Shown here: piece after piece, positions 31,204-38,434 of the stretch
Layout of the letters: each line of letters begins with the position of its first letter
How positions within the stretch are numbered: the first letter of the stretch is position 1
Assembly (NCBI GenBank): GCA_049974865.1
Contig: JBNGCX010000009.1
Location: 14,474-78,473 of the forward strand
From: JAGSOU01 sp049974865
GTDB taxonomy: Bacteria; Pseudomonadota; Alphaproteobacteria; Rhodobacterales; Rhodobacteraceae
Direction of reading: 5' to 3'
Length of the DNA: 64,000 nucleotides
Made by a program: the position numbers and the translations under genes
The notes under the pieces: model-generated
What the model was told of the DNA's origin: nothing
Seen by the model: only the letters and a program-made list of their open reading frames with translations
Database searches by the model: none

Positions 31204-32228
31204 ACTCGCCCCTTCTTGATCTGCCCTATCTGACGGCCAGCCAGGCTCAGAAGCACGTCACCCATAACGAGGCGCTGCGAATGCTCGACGGCATCGTTCA
31301 GCTGCGGGTGGTGAACGCCACCGAGGCGGCACCGCCGGCGAGCCCATCCGAGGGCGACCGCTACATCGTGGCAGCCGGCGCCACCGGCTCCTGGGCCGGC
31401 TGGGACAACAGCGTCGCGATGTATGTGGACGGGGCCTGGCTCCGCCTGCCGCCGGGCTTCGGGTGGCGCGCCTGGAACGCCGCCACGCAGGAACTGTGGG
31501 TGTGGACCGGCTCTTCCTGGGAGACGCTGGACGCGGCCATGGGCCTGCTCAAGACCACCAACGTGCAGGCCAGCGCAACGGACACCACGGCAGGCGCGCT
31601 CATGGCCGTTGGTGCGTGGGGGCTTGGGGCAGTGACCGCCCCGGAGATCACGGATTTCACGGCCGAACTGCGCCCGGGCCTATATATGTATGTCGAGAAC
31701 ACCGCCACCGGAGCGCCTGGTGGCTCGGCCTACTACGGTTCGGCAATCGTTCTTCGGCCCTCCGATTCCAACGCGCGCGTCACCGTCATCGCTTCGCGGG
31801 CCACGACGAACCCGGCGAACCAACGCACCTGGATTGGCCAGCGCAACACGGGCACCGGTACGATCGAGTGGACCGAAATCTACACCCAATCTCGCATCGT
31901 TGGCACCGTTAGCCAGTCCGCCGGAATCCCAACGGGCGCAGTCATCGAGTACGGTTCCAACGGTAATGGCGAATATGTGCGGTTCGCGGACGGCACGCAG
32001 ATCTGCATGTCTACCGTGGAAACGAGCCTGACAGCAGGCGTGACGTGGACGTTCCCGGCTTCTTTCGCGGCCGTCCCGCGCGCCTACGGGGGAGCGAACA
32101 GCGCCTCCGCGGCGCTCGTCACTTTCAGCAACCAGTCGACCACGAGCTACGACGTCCACGGCTGGGACACCACCGGGAGCCGCGATCAGTTCTTTGCACG
32201 CGTGATGACCATCGGCCGCTGGTACTAA
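31200..32228 (+). CDS. DUF2793 tail fibre with knob-like C-terminus
   Basis: A 342-residue probable receptor-binding protein. The N-terminal about 115 residues are DUF2793 (LLDLPYLTASQAQKHVTHNE, SEGDRYIVAAGATGSWAGWD, WRAWNAATQELWVWTGSSWE). The middle (LRPGLYMYVENTATGAPGGS, then RTWIGQRNTGTGTIEWTEIY) resembles a pyocin-knob fold, and the end (GEYVRFADGTQICMSTVETS, VTWTFPASFAAVPRAYGGAN) is a fibre-tip domain common in phage fibres. It overlaps the giant tail protein by ATGA. Base composition is somewhat less GC-rich from about 31680 on, which suggests exchange of the tip. Confidence 0.82.
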   Translation: MNSPLLDLPYLTASQAQKHVTHNEALRMLDGIVQLRVVNATEAAPPASPSEGDRYIVAAGATGSWAGWDNSVAMYVDGAWLRLPPGFGWRAWNAATQELWVWTGSSWETLDAAMGLLKTTNVQASATDTTAGALMAVGAWGLGAVTAPEITDFTAELRPGLYMYVENTATGAPGGSAYYGSAIVLRPSDSNARVTVIASRATTNPANQRTWIGQRNTGTGTIEWTEIYTQSRIVGTVSQSAGIPTGAVIEYGSNGNGEYVRFADGTQICMSTVETSLTAGVTWTFPASFAAVPRAYGGANSASAALVTFSNQSTTSYDVHGWDTTGSRDQFFARVMTIGRWY

Positions 32229-32239
32229 GGAGGACCCCC

Positions 32240-32554
32240 ATGAAGATCACGATCAGCCCCATTGCCGCGCTGCCGGGCGGCGCGGAGACACAGGTCACCG
32301 TTTCCGGCGACACGATCACCGTGGACGGCACGCCCTACGACCTCTCGGCCGTGCCCGAGGGCGGCGAAGCCACCCCGCAGGGAGAGCACCCATTCGTGGG
32401 CAAGATCACCAGGACCAACGGCGAGCTCGCGTGCACCGTCCGGTTCTTGTTCGAGGCCTCCACGGCCGAGCCCGTTCAGCCCTCGGATCCTGCGCACTGG
32501 GTGGCCACTCTCTCCGACGGGGATCTGCCCGACCTCATTGTTCGCAAGCCGTAG
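32240..32554 (+). CDS. small beta-rich tail-associated protein
   Basis: A 104-residue protein starting MKITISPIAALPGGAETQVT, with strands DTITVDGTPYDLSAVPEGGE and GELACTVRFLFEASTAEPVQ. Short proteins with this look follow fibre genes in several Rhodobacter phages; I have no family name. AAGGAGG precedes the ATG. It may be a fibre accessory or assembly protein (context only). Confidence 0.65.
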   Translation: MKITISPIAALPGGAETQVTVSGDTITVDGTPYDLSAVPEGGEATPQGEHPFVGKITRTNGELACTVRFLFEASTAEPVQPSDPAHWVATLSDGDLPDLIVRKP

Positions 32555-32565
32555 GAGGACACAGC

Positions 32566-32979
32566 ATGTCATTTTCGCTTCAGATCACGACCGCCGCGGA
32601 AAAGGCCGCCCAGGCCAAGGCCGCGGCCACGGACGCGCTGGCGACCCTGCGCTGGCAGCGCGAAGAGGCCGGGATCACCCTGCCGGGCGGCGGCGCGATC
32701 GCCACGACGCGGCAAAGCCAGGCGCAGATCACCAGCGTGATCAAGTCGTTGGAGTTGGGCCTGATCACCGAGCCTGTGGCGTGGAAGCTGGCCAGCGGCT
32801 GGGCCGACCTCACGGCCGCGCAGATCAACGCAGCGGCCGCGGCCGTGGCCGCCCATGTCCAGGCGTGTTTCGTGGCAGAGCGCGCCGTGTCGCAGCAGAT
32901 CGAGGCCGCCGCGGATCCGGCCAGCATCGATATCACCACCGCCTTCGATACCGCATACGGGGCCGCGATCGCGGCCTAG
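32566..32979 (+). CDS. DUF4376-like fibre-associated protein
   Basis: A 137-residue, Ala-rich helical protein. LRWQREEAGITLPGGGAIAT, then TRQSQAQITSVIKSLELGLI, WKLASGWADLTAAQINAAAA and AVAAHVQACFVAERAV match the DUF4376 pattern (R-E-GI---G--I-T---S-----W----G----LTA-----V--HV---F--E) found beside phage tail fibres. It starts behind TAGGAGG. A hairpin follows its stop. It is probably the last gene of the tail operon. Confidence 0.78.
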   Translation: MSFSLQITTAAEKAAQAKAAATDALATLRWQREEAGITLPGGGAIATTRQSQAQITSVIKSLELGLITEPVAWKLASGWADLTAAQINAAAAAVAAHVQACFVAERAVSQQIEAAADPASIDITTAFDTAYGAAIAA

Positions 32980-32989
32980 CCGACGGGAG

Positions 32990-33017
32990 TTTAAGAGGCG
33001 TTTCAGCGCCCCTTAAA
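32990..33017 (+). terminator. hairpin ending the tail operon
   Basis: TTTAAGAGGCG (32990-33000), a six-base loop, then CGCCCCTTAAA (33007-33017): an 11-base stem with one mismatch, just after the DUF4376-like gene. There is no clear T-run after it. It could be a terminator or a structured spacer. The following 33018-33106 hold no gene; presumably the promoter for the methylase is there, but no clear boxes were seen. Confidence 0.45.
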
Positions 33018-33106
33018 GCGGGGTTCAAGCTTCCACACAGACCCCGCCGACCAGCACTCTGCTTATGGCCGCTCCCGTGCCCCGGGAGGGGCCGAAACAG
33101 ATAGGC

Positions 33107-33931
33107 ATGATTCTAGTGCAAGAGTCCAAGCTCCAACCGACCAGCCCGATCGCCCCCTACCTCGGGGGCAAGCGCAACCTCGCCAAACGGATCACCGCGA
33201 TCATCGACGCCCACGATCACCAGACCTACGCCGAGCCCTTCGTTGGGATGGGCGGGATCTTCTTCCGCCGCACCCGCCAGCCCAGGGCCGAGGTGATCAA
33301 CGATCGCGGCCGCGACGTGGCAAACCTCTTCCGGATACTGCAGCGCCACTATCCGCAGTTCCTGGAAACGCTCCGCTTCCAGTTGACGACGCGCGCGGAG
33401 TTTGAGCGCCTGGTCAAGACCGACCCGGACACGCTGACCGACCTCGAGCGCGCGGCGCGCTTCCTCTACCTTCAACGCACCGCCTTCGGTGGCAAGGTCT
33501 CCGGCCGAAACTTCGGCGTGTCGATCGACCGCCCCGCACGGTTCAACCTCACCACCCTCGAGCCGATGCTCGAGGACGTGCACACGCGCCTGGCCGGTGT
33601 GGTGATCGAGTGTCTGGACTACGGGGAGTTCCTCCGCCGCTACGACGGCCCCAGCACGCTGTTCTACCTCGACCCGCCCTATTGGGGCTGTGAGGGCGAC
33701 TACGGCAAGGCCCTCTTTGAGCGCGAGGACTTCACCCGTCTGGCAGAGCAGCTCGGGCAGTTGAAGGGTCAGTTCCTACTCTCCATCAACGACGTGCCCG
33801 AGATCCGCGAGATTTTCAGCGCCTTCGAGATCCGGCCGGTTTCGACGACCTACACCATCGGCCAGCAGAAAAGCAGCCGCGGGTCACGGGGCGAGCTGTT
33901 GATCTCCGATTTCTCGGTCGGCGGATCGTGA
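33107..33931 (+). CDS. D12-class (Dam-like) DNA adenine methyltransferase
   Basis: A 274-residue alpha-class N6-adenine methylase. Motif I is PIAPYLGGKRN with YAEPFVGMGGIFF, and motif IV is FYLDPPYWGCEGDY. Between them lies the target-recognition region with LYLQRTAFGGKVSGRNFGVS. In Dam the specificity is GATC, but it cannot be read here. The start is uncertain: ATG at 33107 fits the family, while in-frame starts at 33065 and 33116 are possible and none has a close ribosome-binding site. It is the last phage gene, where Mu has the modification gene mom, so an anti-restriction role is likely. No partner nuclease is nearby. Confidence 0.85.
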   Translation: MILVQESKLQPTSPIAPYLGGKRNLAKRITAIIDAHDHQTYAEPFVGMGGIFFRRTRQPRAEVINDRGRDVANLFRILQRHYPQFLETLRFQLTTRAEFERLVKTDPDTLTDLERAARFLYLQRTAFGGKVSGRNFGVSIDRPARFNLTTLEPMLEDVHTRLAGVVIECLDYGEFLRRYDGPSTLFYLDPPYWGCEGDYGKALFEREDFTRLAEQLGQLKGQFLLSINDVPEIREIFSAFEIRPVSTTYTIGQQKSSRGSRGELLISDFSVGGS

Positions 33932-33954
33932 TGCTTGACAGTGGCAGGCCCGCC

Positions 33955-33991
33955 GGCGGTTGCGTCGGACCTCGAGTCCATCGCAACCGCC
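33955..33991 (+). terminator. strong nested inverted repeat after the methylase
   Basis: GGCGGTTGCG (33955-33964) pairs with CGCAACCGCC (33982-33991), and inside it GGAC pairs with GTCC. The stem is perfect over ten bases, 24 bases after the methylase stop. There is no T-run, so it may be a terminator of the stem-only type or part of the right-end structure. Confidence 0.5.
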
Positions 33992-34076
33992 CTTTAACGC
34001 CCCTTTACACGGCGGTAATGCCGCGGCGCGGGCGCGGGGCCTTAAATGCTTGTGCTGCAATTATCTGTGGCGAACA
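33987..34076 (+). other. candidate right end of the prophage with tandem motifs
   Basis: Three related motifs follow each other: CCGCCCTTTAACG (33987-33999), CGCCCCTTTACAC (33998-34010) and CGGGGCCTTAAATGC (34035-34049). They resemble degenerate tandem binding sites such as those a Mu-type transposase uses near its ends. Mu-type prophages end in CA; candidates are CA at 34058-34059 or 34075-34076. Without the left end or an empty site the boundary cannot be fixed. Confidence 0.3.
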
Positions 34077-34080
34077 CTGA

Positions 34081-34119
34081 AAAAAACCGCGGCGCGCTGC
34101 ACCTCCCCTTGCCGCGGTT
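34081..34119 (-). terminator. rho-independent terminator, minus strand
   Basis: Read on the minus strand: AACCGCGGC, a 17-base loop, GCCGCGGTT and a run of T (the A-run at 34081-34086 on +). The nine-base stem is perfect. It would stop leftward transcription toward the prophage. It lies either just inside the host or at the phage border. Confidence 0.55.
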
Positions 34120-34155
34120 GCTGCGGGCTTGCAAAACTGCTGCAACAATCGCTAA

Positions 34156-34171
34156 TTAAACACGCGTTCAA
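34156..34171 (+). promoter_or_regulatory. palindromic operator candidate of the valine operon
   Basis: TTAAACACGCGTTCAA reads nearly the same on the other strand (consensus TTRAACRCGYGTTYAA), the size and form of a TetR-type operator. It ends 24 bases before the acyl-CoA dehydrogenase ATG. A TTGCAA at 34132-34137 could be part of the -35 region. The regulator is not in the window. Confidence 0.45.
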
Positions 34172-34195
34172 TTCACGCGGCAAGGGAGGAGCCCC

Positions 34196-35341
34196 ATGGA
34201 TTTCGCTTTGACCGAAGAGCAGGAGGCCATCTTCGACATGGCCCGCGCCTTTGGCGCCGAGCATATCGCGCCCAACGCCCAGAAATGGGAGGCCGAGGGC
34301 ACCATTCCCAAGGAACTGTGGCCGCAACTGGCGGAACTCGGCTTCGGCGGCCTCTATGTCAGCGAGGACTCGGGCGGCTCGGGCCTGACCCGGCTCGACG
34401 CCACCTTCGTGTTTGAGGCGCTGAGCATGGCCTGCCCCTCGGTCGCCGCCTTCCTGTCGATCCACAACATGTGCGCCGCCATGATCGACAAGTTCGGCAA
34501 TGACGACCAGAAGGCGCGCTACCTCGCTCCGGCCATCACCATGGAGAAGTTCTTCTCCTACTGCCTGACCGAGCCCGGCTCGGGCTCGGACGCGGCGGCG
34601 CTGAAGACCAAGGCGGCGAAGACCAACGACGGCTACGTGCTGGACGGCACAAAGGCGTTCATCTCGGGCGGCGGCTATTCCGATGCCTATATCGTGATGG
34701 CGCGCACCGGCGACGACAGCCCGCGCGGCATCTCGGCCCTGATCGTCGATGACCGGGCCGAGGGGCTGAGCTTCGGCGGGCTGGAGGCCAAGATGGGCTG
34801 GCGCAGCCAGCCCACCCGGCAGGTCCAGTTCGACGGCTGCAAGGTCGGCGCGGAAAACCTGCTGGGCGAGGAAGGCAAGGGCTTCAGATACGCGATGGCC
34901 GGGCTCGACGGCGGCCGGCTGAACATCTCGGCCTGCAGCCTCGGCGCGGCGCAGGCCGCGCTGAACGCCACGCTGGATTACATGGGCGAGCGCAAGGCCT
35001 TCGGCCAATCCATCGACCAGTTCCAGGCGCTGCAATTCCGGCTGGCGGACATGGAGATCGAGCTTCAGGCCGCCCGCACCTTCCTGCGCCAGGCCGCGTG
35101 GAAGCTGGACAACCAGGCCCCCGACGCCACCAAGTTCTGCGCCATGGCCAAGAAATTCGTCACCGAGGCGGGATCCAGGGTCGTCGACCAGTGCCTGCAA
35201 CTGCATGGCGGCTACGGCTACCTCGCCGATTATGGTATCGAGAAACTGGTCCGCGACCTGCGCGTGCACCAGATCCTGGAAGGCACGAACGAGATCATGC
35301 GCGTGATCGTGGCGCGGCAGATGCTGGCGGAACGGGGCTGA
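34196..35341 (+). CDS. acyl-CoA dehydrogenase, probably isobutyryl-CoA dehydrogenase
   Basis: A 381-residue FAD enzyme that oxidises an acyl-CoA to its 2,3-enoyl form. Family signatures: YCLTEPGSGSDAAALKTKA (FAD/substrate binding), KAFGQSIDQFQALQFRLADM and QLHGGYGYLADYGIEKLVRD followed by LEGTNEIMR, in which Glu362 is the likely catalytic base. The next two genes are a 3-hydroxyisobutyryl-CoA hydrolase and 3-hydroxyisobutyrate dehydrogenase, so the substrate is most likely isobutyryl-CoA from valine. GGGAGGAG precedes the ATG. It is the first intact host gene to the right of the prophage. Confidence 0.9.
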   Translation: MDFALTEEQEAIFDMARAFGAEHIAPNAQKWEAEGTIPKELWPQLAELGFGGLYVSEDSGGSGLTRLDATFVFEALSMACPSVAAFLSIHNMCAAMIDKFGNDDQKARYLAPAITMEKFFSYCLTEPGSGSDAAALKTKAAKTNDGYVLDGTKAFISGGGYSDAYIVMARTGDDSPRGISALIVDDRAEGLSFGGLEAKMGWRSQPTRQVQFDGCKVGAENLLGEEGKGFRYAMAGLDGGRLNISACSLGAAQAALNATLDYMGERKAFGQSIDQFQALQFRLADMEIELQAARTFLRQAAWKLDNQAPDATKFCAMAKKFVTEAGSRVVDQCLQLHGGYGYLADYGIEKLVRDLRVHQILEGTNEIMRVIVARQMLAERG

Positions 35342-35342
35342 C

Positions 35343-36389
35343 ATGGGCGATATCGACATCCGCATCGAGGGCAAGGTCGGACGCATAACCCTGACCCGGC
35401 CCAAGGCGCTGAACGCGCTGAGCTACGCGATGTGCCTTGAGATCGAGAAGGCGCTGGACGCCTGGGCCGCGGACGACGCGGTCAGGATGGTCCTGCTGGA
35501 TGCCGAGGGCGAGCGCGCCTTCTGCGCGGGCGGCGACATCCAGGAGATGTACGAGACCGGCACCGCGGGCGATTTCGATTACGGCCGGAAATTCTGGCGC
35601 GACGAATACCGCATGAACGCCAAGATGTTCGAGTTCCCGAAACCCGTGGCCAGCCTGATGCAGGGCTTCACCATGGGCGGCGGCGTGGGCATCGGCTGCC
35701 ACGGCTCGCACCGGGTGGTGGGCGAGAGCAGCCAGATCGCCATGCCCGAATGCGGCATCGGGCTGATCCCGGACGTTGGCGGCACGCTGATCCTGTCGCG
35801 CGCGCCGGGGCGTCTGGGCGAGTACCTGGGCATCACCGGCGCCCGCATGGGCCCGCGCGACGCGATCCTGGCCGGTTTCGCCGATTACTACGTCCCGCAG
35901 GAGAAATGGCCGGCCCTAACCGCCGAGCTGGTGAAAACCGGCGACTGGACGGCCATCGACCGCGCCGCCGAAGAGGCCCCGGAGGGCAAGCTTGCCGCGC
36001 TGCAGGGCGCGATCAACACCCATTTCGGCGGCGAGACCTTCGGCGACATCCTGCGCGCGCTGAAAAACGACGACAGCGACTTCGCCACCGAGACGCTGAA
36101 GGTCCTGGGCCGCAACTCGCCCCTGTCGATGGCCTGCACGGTGGAGATGCTCCACCGGCTGCGCGGCACCGACGACATCCGCCGCGCGCTGGAGCTGGAA
36201 TACCGCTTCACCCACCGCGCGATGGAACAGGCGGATTTCCTGGAAGGCATCCGTGCCGCGATCATCGACAAGGACCGCAACCCGAAATGGCAGCACGCAT
36301 CGCTGGACGACGTGGCCGCGATCGAGGTCACGCGGATGCTGCTGCCCCTGGGCGCCGACGCCCTGAAGCTTGAGGAGGAGCTGGAATGA
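35343..36389 (+). CDS. 3-hydroxyisobutyryl-CoA hydrolase / enoyl-CoA hydratase family
   Basis: A 348-residue crotonase-fold enzyme. The length (longer than a plain enoyl-CoA hydratase) and text such as FCAGGDIQEMYE, GFTMGGGVGIGCHGSHRVVG and MPECGIGLIPDVGGTLILSR match HIBYL-CoA hydrolases, which release 3-hydroxyisobutyrate from its CoA ester. The oxyanion-hole glycines (GG in CAGGD and MGGGVG) and the Glu in PECGIG are present. It starts one base after the dehydrogenase stop and overlaps mmsB by ATGA, giving a three-gene valine operon. Confidence 0.88.
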   Translation: MGDIDIRIEGKVGRITLTRPKALNALSYAMCLEIEKALDAWAADDAVRMVLLDAEGERAFCAGGDIQEMYETGTAGDFDYGRKFWRDEYRMNAKMFEFPKPVASLMQGFTMGGGVGIGCHGSHRVVGESSQIAMPECGIGLIPDVGGTLILSRAPGRLGEYLGITGARMGPRDAILAGFADYYVPQEKWPALTAELVKTGDWTAIDRAAEEAPEGKLAALQGAINTHFGGETFGDILRALKNDDSDFATETLKVLGRNSPLSMACTVEMLHRLRGTDDIRRALELEYRFTHRAMEQADFLEGIRAAIIDKDRNPKWQHASLDDVAAIEVTRMLLPLGADALKLEEELE

Positions 36390-37261
36390 AGATCGGATTT
36401 ATCGGGCTGGGAAACATGGGCGCGCCGATGGCGGCCAACCTGGTCAAGGCCGGGCATGAGGTGACGGGCTTCGACCTGGCCGCCCCCATGCCCGAGGGCG
36501 TCACCAAGGCCGACAGCGCCGCCGCGGCCGCCAAGGGCCAGGAGGTGGTCATCACCATGCTGCCCAACGGCACCATCCTGCGCGCGGTCGCCCAAGAGGT
36601 GATCCCGGCGATGGACAAGGGCGCGGTGCTGTGTGACTGCTCCACCGTCGACGTGGACAGCGCCCGCGCCGTGGCCGAGCAGGCCCAGGCCGCCGGGATG
36701 GGCGCGCTGGACGCGCCGGTCTCGGGCGGCGTGGGCGGCGCGGCGGCCGGCACGCTGACCTTCATGGTCGGCGGCGGCGACGCGGCCTTCGCCACGGTCG
36801 AGCCGCTTTTCGACATCATGGGGCAGAAGGCGGTGCATTGCGGCGCCTCCGGCGCCGGCCAGGCGGCCAAGATCTGCAACAACATGATCCTGGGCGTGAC
36901 CATGATCGCCACCTGCGAGGCCTTCGCGCTGGCCGACAAGCTGGGCCTCGACCGGCAGAAGATGTTCGACGTGGTCTCCACCTCCTCGGGGCAGAGCTGG
37001 TCGATGAACACCTATTGCCCCGCCCCGGGCGTGGGCCCGAAAAGCCCCGCCGACAACGACTACCAGCCCGGCTTCGCCGCCGAACTGATGCTCAAGGACC
37101 TGCGCCTGAGCCAGCAGGCGGCCGAGGCCGTGGACGCCGACACCCCCATGGGCCAGCGCGCCGCCGCGCTCTACGAGGCCTTTGTCGAGCAGGAGGGCGG
37201 CAAGGGCCGCGACTTCAGCGCCATGCTGCCGCGGTTCGAGAAACGCGGCCGCGAAAACTGA
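36386..37261 (+). CDS. mmsB: 3-hydroxyisobutyrate dehydrogenase
   Basis: A 291-residue NAD-dependent beta-hydroxyacid dehydrogenase that makes methylmalonate semialdehyde. The Rossmann motif is GFIGLGNMGAPMAANLVKAG, the substrate motif DAPVSGGVGGAAAGTLTFMV, and the catalytic lysine is Lys162 in GQAAKICNNM. It overlaps the preceding hydrolase. The partner semialdehyde dehydrogenase (mmsA) is not in the window; it could lie on the other side of the prophage. Confidence 0.92.
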   Translation: MKIGFIGLGNMGAPMAANLVKAGHEVTGFDLAAPMPEGVTKADSAAAAAKGQEVVITMLPNGTILRAVAQEVIPAMDKGAVLCDCSTVDVDSARAVAEQAQAAGMGALDAPVSGGVGGAAAGTLTFMVGGGDAAFATVEPLFDIMGQKAVHCGASGAGQAAKICNNMILGVTMIATCEAFALADKLGLDRQKMFDVVSTSSGQSWSMNTYCPAPGVGPKSPADNDYQPGFAAELMLKDLRLSQQAAEAVDADTPMGQRAAALYEAFVEQEGGKGRDFSAMLPRFEKRGREN

Positions 37262-37327
37262 CATATGCGATCTCCGTTACCGGGTATATACTCGGCCCCG
37301 TCGAGAAACCGGTTTCGGAGATTCATC

Positions 37328-37528
37328 ATGCTGCAAAAGAACATGGGCAATGTTGAGCGCATCCTGCGCATCGTGGTCGGCGCCGCGCTGATCCTGGCGT
37401 TTTTCCTGGTCGAGGGCAAATACAGCTGGCTCTACCTGCTGGGCATCATCCCGCTGGTCACCGGCCTGCTGTCGAGCTGCCCGCTCTACTCGATTCTCGG
37501 GATCAACACCGGCAAGAAAGAACAGTGA
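37328..37528 (+). CDS. DUF2892 (YgaP-like) inner-membrane protein
   Basis: A 66-residue protein with two membrane helices (ILRIVVGAALILAFFLVEG; WLYLLGIIPLVTGLLSSCPL) and the family start MLQKNMGNVERILRIVVG. DUF2892 proteins are small membrane proteins often linked to rhodanese or sulfur functions; the Cys in SSCPLY is conserved. An AT-rich stretch with TATACT at 37287-37292 could be its -10, but no good -35 is spaced from it. It converges on the lipase gene, 19 bases away. Confidence 0.82.
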   Translation: MLQKNMGNVERILRIVVGAALILAFFLVEGKYSWLYLLGIIPLVTGLLSSCPLYSILGINTGKKEQ

Positions 37529-37547
37529 CGTTCCGGCGGCGGGCGCC

Positions 37548-38429
37548 TCAGGCGCCCCCGCCCTGGCCGGTGCAATCCAGGATCCAGTCCTTCTGGGCCG
37601 CGACGATGCGGCGCCCCTCGGCGATCACCTCCTTGCCGCGGTGGAACTCCAGCACCGTGATCTTCGACAGGTCCGCATTCAGCAGAACATGCGGCGGCTC
37701 GCCCGCCAGCCGCGCACGGCGAATCTGCTCGGTCATCACGTCGATGGCCGTCGCGACCACATCGGCATAGCCCGGCGGGCTGTCCTCGTCGGGCGCGGGC
37801 AACAGCGCCTTGGCCAGACCATCGGGCAGATCGCGCAGCATGTTTTCCCAGGCCCGCGCCGGCCGGTTCCAGATCTTGCCATGCAGCTTGGCGTTGGGAT
37901 TGACGGCGATGATCACCTCCGCGCCCATAGCGCGGGCCACCGAAACCGGCACCGGGTTGACCAGCCCGCCATCCAGCATCCAGTGCCCGTCCAGGCGGTG
38001 CGGGCTGATCACGCCGGGCAACGCCACCGAGGCGCGCACCGCATCGGCGAGGCTGCCCTCGCGCAGCCAGACCTCGCGCCCGGTCTCCATGTCGGTCGCC
38101 ACGGCGGCGAAGGGGATCTCCAGTTCCTCGATCCGGTCCGGCAGGCCGATCTCCTTCAGCATGGCCACGATCTCGCTGCCGGCAACGATCCCGCCGCTGC
38201 CGGGGCGGATGTCGATCAGCCCGAGAAACCGCGTGGGGGTCAGGTCGCGCACCCATTCCTCCAGCGCGTCCAGCTTGCCGCCGGCACAGGCCGCGCCCAC
38301 CAGCGCGCCCATCGAGCAGCCGGCGATCACGCCCGGCCGCACCCCGATCTCTTCCAGCCCGCGCAGCACGCCGATATGGCACCAGCCCCGCGCGCCGCCC
38401 GATCCCAGTGCCAGCCCGACCGTCGCCAC
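37548..38429 (-). CDS. patatin-like phospholipase (RssA-type)
   Basis: A 293-residue patatin-like serine lipase. It shows the oxyanion loop GSGGARG (residues 9-15), the nucleophile Ser39 in GCSMG and the Asp153 of DGG, which together form the Ser-Asp dyad. It probably hydrolyses phospholipids or lysophospholipids at the membrane. Its start is five bases after the uvrA stop, so it is transcribed behind uvrA and may share SOS control. Physiological substrate unknown. Confidence 0.87.
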   Translation of the reverse strand: MATVGLALGSGGARGWCHIGVLRGLEEIGVRPGVIAGCSMGALVGAACAGGKLDALEEWVRDLTPTRFLGLIDIRPGSGGIVAGSEIVAMLKEIGLPDRIEELEIPFAAVATDMETGREVWLREGSLADAVRASVALPGVISPHRLDGHWMLDGGLVNPVPVSVARAMGAEVIIAVNPNAKLHGKIWNRPARAWENMLRDLPDGLAKALLPAPDEDSPPGYADVVATAIDVMTEQIRRARLAGEPPHVLLNADLSKITVLEFHRGKEVIAEGRRIVAAQKDWILDCTGQGGGA

Positions 38430-38434
38430 CGGAC

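Larger units (their letters stand above)
1..34076 (+). mobile_element. Mu-like transposable prophage, left end cut off by the window
   Basis: All genes up to about 33.9 kb lie on the + strand in Mu order: transposase, MuB-like ATPase, small early genes, GemA, Mor-like activator, lysis, gp27/gp28/gp29/F/G/I/T homologues, tail, fibre, then a modification gene at the right end. Host metabolism starts at 34196. The tail block resembles siphophage and gene-transfer-agent tails rather than Mu's contractile tail. There is no integrase, as expected for a transposing phage. The left end, repressor and ner-type genes are outside the window. The right boundary is uncertain and is inferred to lie between about 34.01 and 34.13 kb, because Mu-type ends cannot be matched without the left end. 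No reading-frame damage was found in the late genes. Confidence 0.93.

Noticed and set aside
30900..33100. Invertible tail-fibre segment or diversity-generating retroelement
   Set aside because: No invertase, no duplicated fibre end, no inverted repeats flanking a cassette, no reverse transcriptase or template repeat.
33065..33931. Restriction-modification system at the right end
   Set aside because: Only the methylase is present; no endonuclease gene or specificity subunit is adjacent. It is better explained as phage DNA modification.
34085..34119. Inverted repeat as the phage terminal repeat
   Set aside because: It is a local hairpin with a T-run on one strand, typical of a terminator; Mu-type ends are not local palindromes.
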